Assembly: GCA_030374805.1 (NCBI GenBank)
Contig: JARGSG010000218.1
Coordinates: 930,001-994,000, forward strand
DNA length: 64,000 nt
From: Gracilaria gracilis
Taxonomy: Eukaryota; Rhodophyta; Florideophyceae; Gracilariales; Gracilariaceae
Reading direction: 5' to 3'
Shown piece after piece: positions 59,690-64,000 of this stretch (position 1 is its first letter; each line of letters starts with the position of its first letter). Position numbers and translations under genes: made by a program. The notes below the pieces were generated by a model. The model was given only the letters and a program-made list of their open reading frames with translations, had not been told where the DNA came from and made no database searches.

Positions 59690-60526
59690 GGAGAGGACGT
59701 GATTGCTTGCTGCATCGTTTCTTGTTCACAGAGATGAAAATGGATCATCCGTGCCAGTGTGAGCGCTCCCACTTCCTCTCCAAACGGTCCGCCATCCATT
59801 TGTCGAGTCCACCGAACGTTTCGCACGACGAGTTCTATGTTTACTCCTTCCTGACAAAACGCGTGAAGAATAGAGGGCCCCATCAGTTTTGCACGTTCAA
59901 AAGTACTATAGATTTTCCCGGGTATACTCCAAGCTGGCTCGGTCGGATGGGAGCTGGACCGCCGAGCCGATACCAAAATCCTGCTCATGGATATCTACTT
60001 CTCCTGTGGGGACGCCTGCAATCCTTAAAATTTTAGAGCGCTTCATTCCTAGTTCTCCCGATCGAGAATCAGAAAAAGGATTGGCTCGCTTATTTGCAGG
60101 AGGTGGTGAATCGTCGATCCTCACGGCTTGTCTCGGGCTGTGATGGGACAATACGTCTCGGCGGCGGAGAGCTGCCTTTGTAGCAAAAAACTGCCTCCTT
60201 AATACCAAGTTCCCCATTGCCTGTTTATTCTCAGCTTCAACAATACGAGGTCTCAAAGTCTAATCGACGCGTAGACATGCTTCAGACATAGCTACTAGTG
60301 CCTTTAGATTGTTTTGTGCCATGCTCTCAAGATCCTCCTCGGAAATAGAAAGCATTTCTGACAACTGGTCTTGGTCGCTTAATTGATCATCGCTCGCATG
60401 CTCTTTCGATTTCAAGAGCTCTTCTTTCCAGTGCAGTATAATCGCCAGCAGTTTGTAAACACTGCGCCGCACATTTCGGTGTGTTTCCCGTAGATCCAGG
60501 GGGGCGGACGAAAAGATAGCTTTCAA
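59413..60526 (-). pseudogene. DIRS-type gag-like ORF
   Basis: It begins near 60526. One frame runs through a helical acidic segment (KEHASDDQLSDQDQLSEMLS), a TAG at 60260 and a basic segment, then shifts to the frame that ends at 59413 (residues WSIPGKIYSTFERAKLMG, WTRQMDGGPFGEEVG to SKKLRPQQHRSRK). There is no zinc knuckle. Position directly upstream of RT-RNase H and the overlap with it fit the structural protein of DIRS elements, which lack a protease. Identity is inferred from position, not from conserved motifs. Confidence 0.6.
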
Positions 60527-62111
60527 GCCACTGTGACTAGCGGCTCACAAATGATCAATTGAAATAGAAGCCAAACTACTGTACTCCAGCGCAACTGCTC
60601 GGACCGGTTCTATAGAGTGTTCCTTGTCAATTTCGCCCGAAAGCGACATGATGCAAGAATTTTGATACCAGTAGCACAGCGAAAGGAAAAACCACGATAC
60701 CTGTAGCAGCGCAATCGCAAATTGAGAAGATAAAAAACTATCCTCAGTAGCGCAGCAAGGAAAAGAAAACGAAGAGTAGTTACCAGACTTAAGAAAATAG
60801 CAAACCACTAGCGAGCGGAAGCAACACAAGAGAGAAACCAAGCAGTGGTTCAACTGGCGCAAGAGCTGAATGGTGCGTGTTATTCTGTGCAGGGAAGACC
60901 GCAGGCCGCTTAAGTAACGAATGCGTTGCGAAGAATCGTGGGTTCCCTTCAAAAGGGGTTGGGAGCACCTGCTCAAAAGACACCCACTATTCAAGGATTC
61001 GAACACAGTGTAGGTGACCCACGATTCAGAGATTAACACACAGCGTAGATGGTACTTGCGTCATCCCGTTGACGGTCATGTGCCACTTTGGTACATTCAA
61101 AAATTCGTCCAGCTCCCGGCATGCTCCAATAAACGATCATTCTGATTTGCCAATCGTTTTCGAATCGTTCGAAAAGAGCTCGCTGAAGAAGAACCCATAA
61201 CTCTGATAGAGGTGTGGTAGAGGGCATTTTCACGGTTGGTTGCTATGCCAACATCTCTTCCTTCGTAAGGGAAAGTGTTCTCGATACCTCCGCACAGGGC
61301 AGCACTGCACAAATTCTACAAAGCCGAGTCGTTGGTGAGGTTATATACTGTTGCACTGAGCAAATTTGTTGGGACAGATTGGCAAGACGTTTGCGCAACG
61401 GTGTTGTCTTCATAATATCATCCTGCGTATATTGTGAAGTGATTGCTTTTTAGCTGTCATTGAAGAACAGCATTTTTGGCATCGTTCCTGAAATGGAAGA
61501 ACGTTTTGAACGAAGAAGGATTGGCCATGAAGAATCTAAAGCATTGAATTCGGGGAATGGAGGGAGAGAGGTGGCCATGATGTACTCTGGATGTGTGGAA
61601 GTTTGGTTTGGGTACTGTTGAGATGGCATCTCGTTCGCGCGCTAGTTCAGTTATTTGTTTCTCCCACCTCCGTAAGGAGGGAGAGGCCTTCAAAAAATTT
61701 GCGTCTTATTGGTGTCTTCGCGTCGGAATTGTTTTATATATCGGTGGGGAAGGTTCTGCCGTGTTCGGCTTATATTATAAATGGTGGTGAGTTGTACTAG
61801 CAGGATCATCCAGCTACAGGGCAGAGCTGTGGTAGAATTCTGTTGTGAGACAGTCACCTTTGAAACGGCAGAATCGAAAATGTCCGACACATTAATAGGA
61901 GAATAGTTACGCACTAGTAATCAGCTAGATATCACTGATGAATTACAGATGGGCTACAAATTGACAGGAGCGTGCAAGAATATCTGGAGGTTGGGATAGA
62001 CGGTGCGATTTCAATATATTGCAATTGAATATTAATGCAGTATAGTAATGAAGTACCCTGCGATATACGGCTGTCATTGCCGAAATTCTAAAAAAATCCA
62101 ACAAAGCTTGC
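60527..62111. other. Upstream flank of DIRS element, no gene recognised
   Basis: About 1.6 kb. It should contain the left terminal repeat of the DIRS element, but I could not match it to sequence near 55400-55650 by eye. No domain-bearing frame. Confidence 0.35.
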
Positions 62112-62418
62112 TGTCACACAAACAACAATGCCAAAATTAAAAACAAGAACTTGACTTTGGTATAATGTAATACAAAGAGACGAGATGTCAGATCGAAGGT
62201 GAATACAGGTGAAGGGTGGTGGCCACTGCTTGTCTCTCGAGAGGAGGACGAGGCAGAGCACACCGCTGTCTTTATACTGCGCTGAACACACTCGCTCGCG
62301 GAGGAGTGTAACTACAGATTCGACGCGACGTAGCTTGTAGTGTCACGCGCAATGCTAGTTGTGACTAAATAGAGACAGCAGTGTATCGAAAAGCTTAAAG
62401 TAGTACTAGTGTGTTACA
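62112..62418 (-). mobile_element. LTR of right-edge gypsy element
   Basis: On the minus strand it runs TGTAACACA (from 62418) to TGTGTGACA (62112), giving near-perfect 9-bp inverted ends. It is immediately preceded by the purine-rich AAGGAAGGACCGAA, a good polypurine tract. A TATA box (AGTATAAAGACAG) lies at about 62270. The last four codons of pol lie inside it. Confidence 0.6.
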
Positions 62419-63998
62419 TTCGGTCCTTCCTTGGCCGAAGATGTCCTCGTCGAGGCCTGTGTAGATAGGAAGATATTGAGAGCTTCTTTGCAGTTTTTCA
62501 ACGCGGTTCTCGGTAACCACACAGCGTCGTCTTCAGATTCGCCAACGAACTGTACGAGGTAGTGTACGCGGCGATTAAAGTGTTTGCGCGCGATGACAGC
62601 GGAGACCTCTTGTTCAATGGATCCATCGCTGTCTATGACAATGTCCAACGGGCCCTTGTCGGACGTGTAGAAGCGGCGGAGCTTTGAAACATGAAAGACG
62701 TCGTGTGCGCGGCGCATGGTTGATGGAAGCTCGATGCGATAAGTAACAGGTCCCAACCGTTCGCGAATTCGAAAAGGACCAATGAACCGCGGCTGCCACT
62801 TCTTTGGTAAAGTGGATCTTCGCGTAAGAGAGAGAGATTCAGCGCGTAGTAATACGAGGTCATCGACAGAGAAGTCAATGTGCTGTCTACGGCGATCGGC
62901 GTAAAACTTCTGAGTGGATACTGCATTAGCAAGATGGTCGCGTGCCAACCTGATCATTGCTTCGCGACGTTGAATGTAGTCGGCGGCGGACTGTGCGCGT
63001 TCGCTGCAGTGTTCCAAGGAGCGGGTAACCGGAGTGTGGGGAATGTAACCCAGTGCCACCTCGAACGGGGCGCGGCGGGTGCTGGAGTGACGGGAAGAAT
63101 TATACTGAAACTCGACGGAAGGTAAGATGGTATCCCAAGACGAAGGCGCTGCTTGGATGCAGGACCGGAGCATAGACGACAGAGTTCGGATGAGGTTCTC
63201 AGACTGCCCATCCGTTTGCGGGTGATCAGTGGTTGAGATATTGTTCCGAATGTTCAACAAGTCAGTCAAAGTTTTCCAGAAACGAGAACGCACCTTCGGA
63301 TCGCGGTCGGATACGAGTGTGTGCGGCACACCGTGTTTCGAGAAGAGATGTAGTTCGAATAAGTTAGCGGTATCTAAAGCAGTGGCAGCTTTCGTCGTAG
63401 GGATGAATATGGACTGCTTCGACAATTTGTCCACGATGACTAAGATCGCATCAAATCCGTTGTCGGAGTGCGGGAGTTCTGTGAGGAAATCAAAGGTAAC
63501 CATCTCCCAGCATCGTTGTGGTATGGGGAGTGGCTGCAGGAGTCCCTGGGTTGGTTGGTTCAGCGCCTTGTTAGACTGGCAATCACGACAATTCCGTACG
63601 AAGCGAGATATATCGCGGTACATGTGTGGCCAGTAAGCGTTTCGAGCGACAGCGCAGTATGTTTTGTCTGCGCCAATGTGCCCTATTCCATGAAAGTGAC
63701 GCGTGAGTTCGTCACGAAGTCCTTTGCCAGGGGGAATATACAGTCGCGGTGAACCAGTACCTGTCCAGAAAATCAGATTATCTGAGACAGCGAAGTTTGT
63801 TGAGAGGCGGTGGAGGGAGGCGGACTGGGTGCTGTCGGATGAGGAGCGGGAAGACAAGATGTCGGAAGCCAGTTCATCAGAGGCGTAGAGTGCACGAACT
63901 CGGGCGCGAAGGTCAGGCAGTCGCGTGGTAAGCGAGCGGAGCTGTGGGATATGGTCTGGTCTACGGCTCAACGCGTCAGGGACAACGTTGCGCTTGCC
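62406..63998 (-). CDS. Ty3/gypsy chromovirus pol: integrase plus chromodomain (partial, intact)
   Basis: It is open from the window edge with no stop until TAG at 62406. It starts with the RNase H end (NVVPDALSRRPD). Counting from the Leu codon at 63971: zinc-binding H94-x3-H98 and C128-x2-C131, integrase catalytic D161 (TFDFLTELP), D222 (LVSDRDPKV) and E258 (DGQSENL), which gives exact D-x35-E spacing, then a GPF-type motif (FIGPFRIRERLG). Last is a C-terminal chromodomain (VIARKHFNRRVHYLVQFVG, DDAVWLPRTAL), which in chromoviruses steers integration to marked chromatin. The 3' LTR follows directly. No defect is visible, in contrast to every other element here. RT, protease and gag lie outside the window. 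Confidence 0.9.
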   Translation of the reverse strand, partial: GKRNVVPDALSRRPDHIPQLRSLTTRLPDLRARVRALYASDELASDILSSRSSSDSTQSASLHRLSTNFAVSDNLIFWTGTGSPRLYIPPGKGLRDELTRHFHGIGHIGADKTYCAVARNAYWPHMYRDISRFVRNCRDCQSNKALNQPTQGLLQPLPIPQRCWEMVTFDFLTELPHSDNGFDAILVIVDKLSKQSIFIPTTKAATALDTANLFELHLFSKHGVPHTLVSDRDPKVRSRFWKTLTDLLNIRNNISTTDHPQTDGQSENLIRTLSSMLRSCIQAAPSSWDTILPSVEFQYNSSRHSSTRRAPFEVALGYIPHTPVTRSLEHCSERAQSAADYIQRREAMIRLARDHLANAVSTQKFYADRRRQHIDFSVDDLVLLRAESLSLTRRSTLPKKWQPRFIGPFRIRERLGPVTYRIELPSTMRRAHDVFHVSKLRRFYTSDKGPLDIVIDSDGSIEQEVSAVIARKHFNRRVHYLVQFVGESEDDAVWLPRTALKNCKEALNIFLSTQASTRTSSAKEGPNVTH

Positions 63999-64000
63999 TG

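Noticed and set aside
60527..62111. Left terminal repeat of the DIRS element
   Set aside because: I could not match any segment to the region below 55650 on either strand by eye, so I make no call.

Overview
This window looks like eukaryotic nuclear DNA from an intron-poor, transposon-rich genome. The evidence is eukaryote-only gene families (a LisH/CTLH/WD40 protein, an HSBP1-like heat-shock-factor regulator, remnants of a Prp2/DHX16 spliceosomal helicase, a protein kinase and an animal-type haem peroxidase) and retroelements of four kinds (Ty1/copia, Ty3/gypsy, DIRS-type and a pogo-like DNA transposon family). Compact genes without visible introns, an animal-type haem peroxidase and a secreted Hint-domain protein would fit a florideophyte red alga such as Chondrus. 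That is an inference from content, not something the sequence proves. I see no tRNA, rRNA or CRISPR.

Layout. 1-576: tail and 3' LTR of a chromodomain-type gypsy element. 1083-2755 (-): LisH-CTLH-WD40 gene with one frameshift. 3006-4841 (+): an unrecognised gene broken by nonsense codons. 5192-5556: a MITE with palindromic ends. 5800-9970 (-): copia remnants in permuted order (INT-RT-RH, LTR, gag). 10378-11640 (+): haem peroxidase pseudogene. 11740-12673 (-): 5' part of a Prp2/DHX16 helicase pseudogene. 14667-16502 (+): broken gene for a secreted pentapeptide-like plus Hedgehog-type Hint protein. 20790-26700 is the main gene island: an HSBP1-like gene, a kinase pseudogene and three intact unrecognised nuclear-type genes.

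27230-33035: a motif-repeat patch, a second copia gag-protease remnant (-) and a different copia element (+). 34866-35571 and 48341-48985 share a repeat family with hairpins near both ends. 37140-39929: gypsy element with two 354-bp LTRs and a deleted interior. 42147-46910: a region flanked by about 525-bp inverted repeats, with a third partial copy at 47185. 50709-51335 (-): an intact zinc-finger-like gene. 52713-52755: a perfect 19-bp-arm inverted repeat. 53500-55391 (-): pogo-like transposase pseudogene with two catalytic Asp to Asn changes.

55652-60526 (-): a DIRS-group tyrosine-recombinase retrotransposon (gag, RT-RNase H, YR). Its recombinase gene is split by a gypsy solo LTR with a perfect 5-bp target duplication. 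62112-64000 (-): LTR and intact integrase-chromodomain end of a gypsy chromovirus running off the window.

Most coding sequence here is decayed. The candidates for working genes are the WD40 gene (if its frameshift is an error), the HSBP1-like gene, the genes at 22483, 23616, 24994 and 50709, and the gypsy pol at the right edge. Long reading frames are often kept and only punctuated by stops, which suggests fairly recent decay by point mutation.
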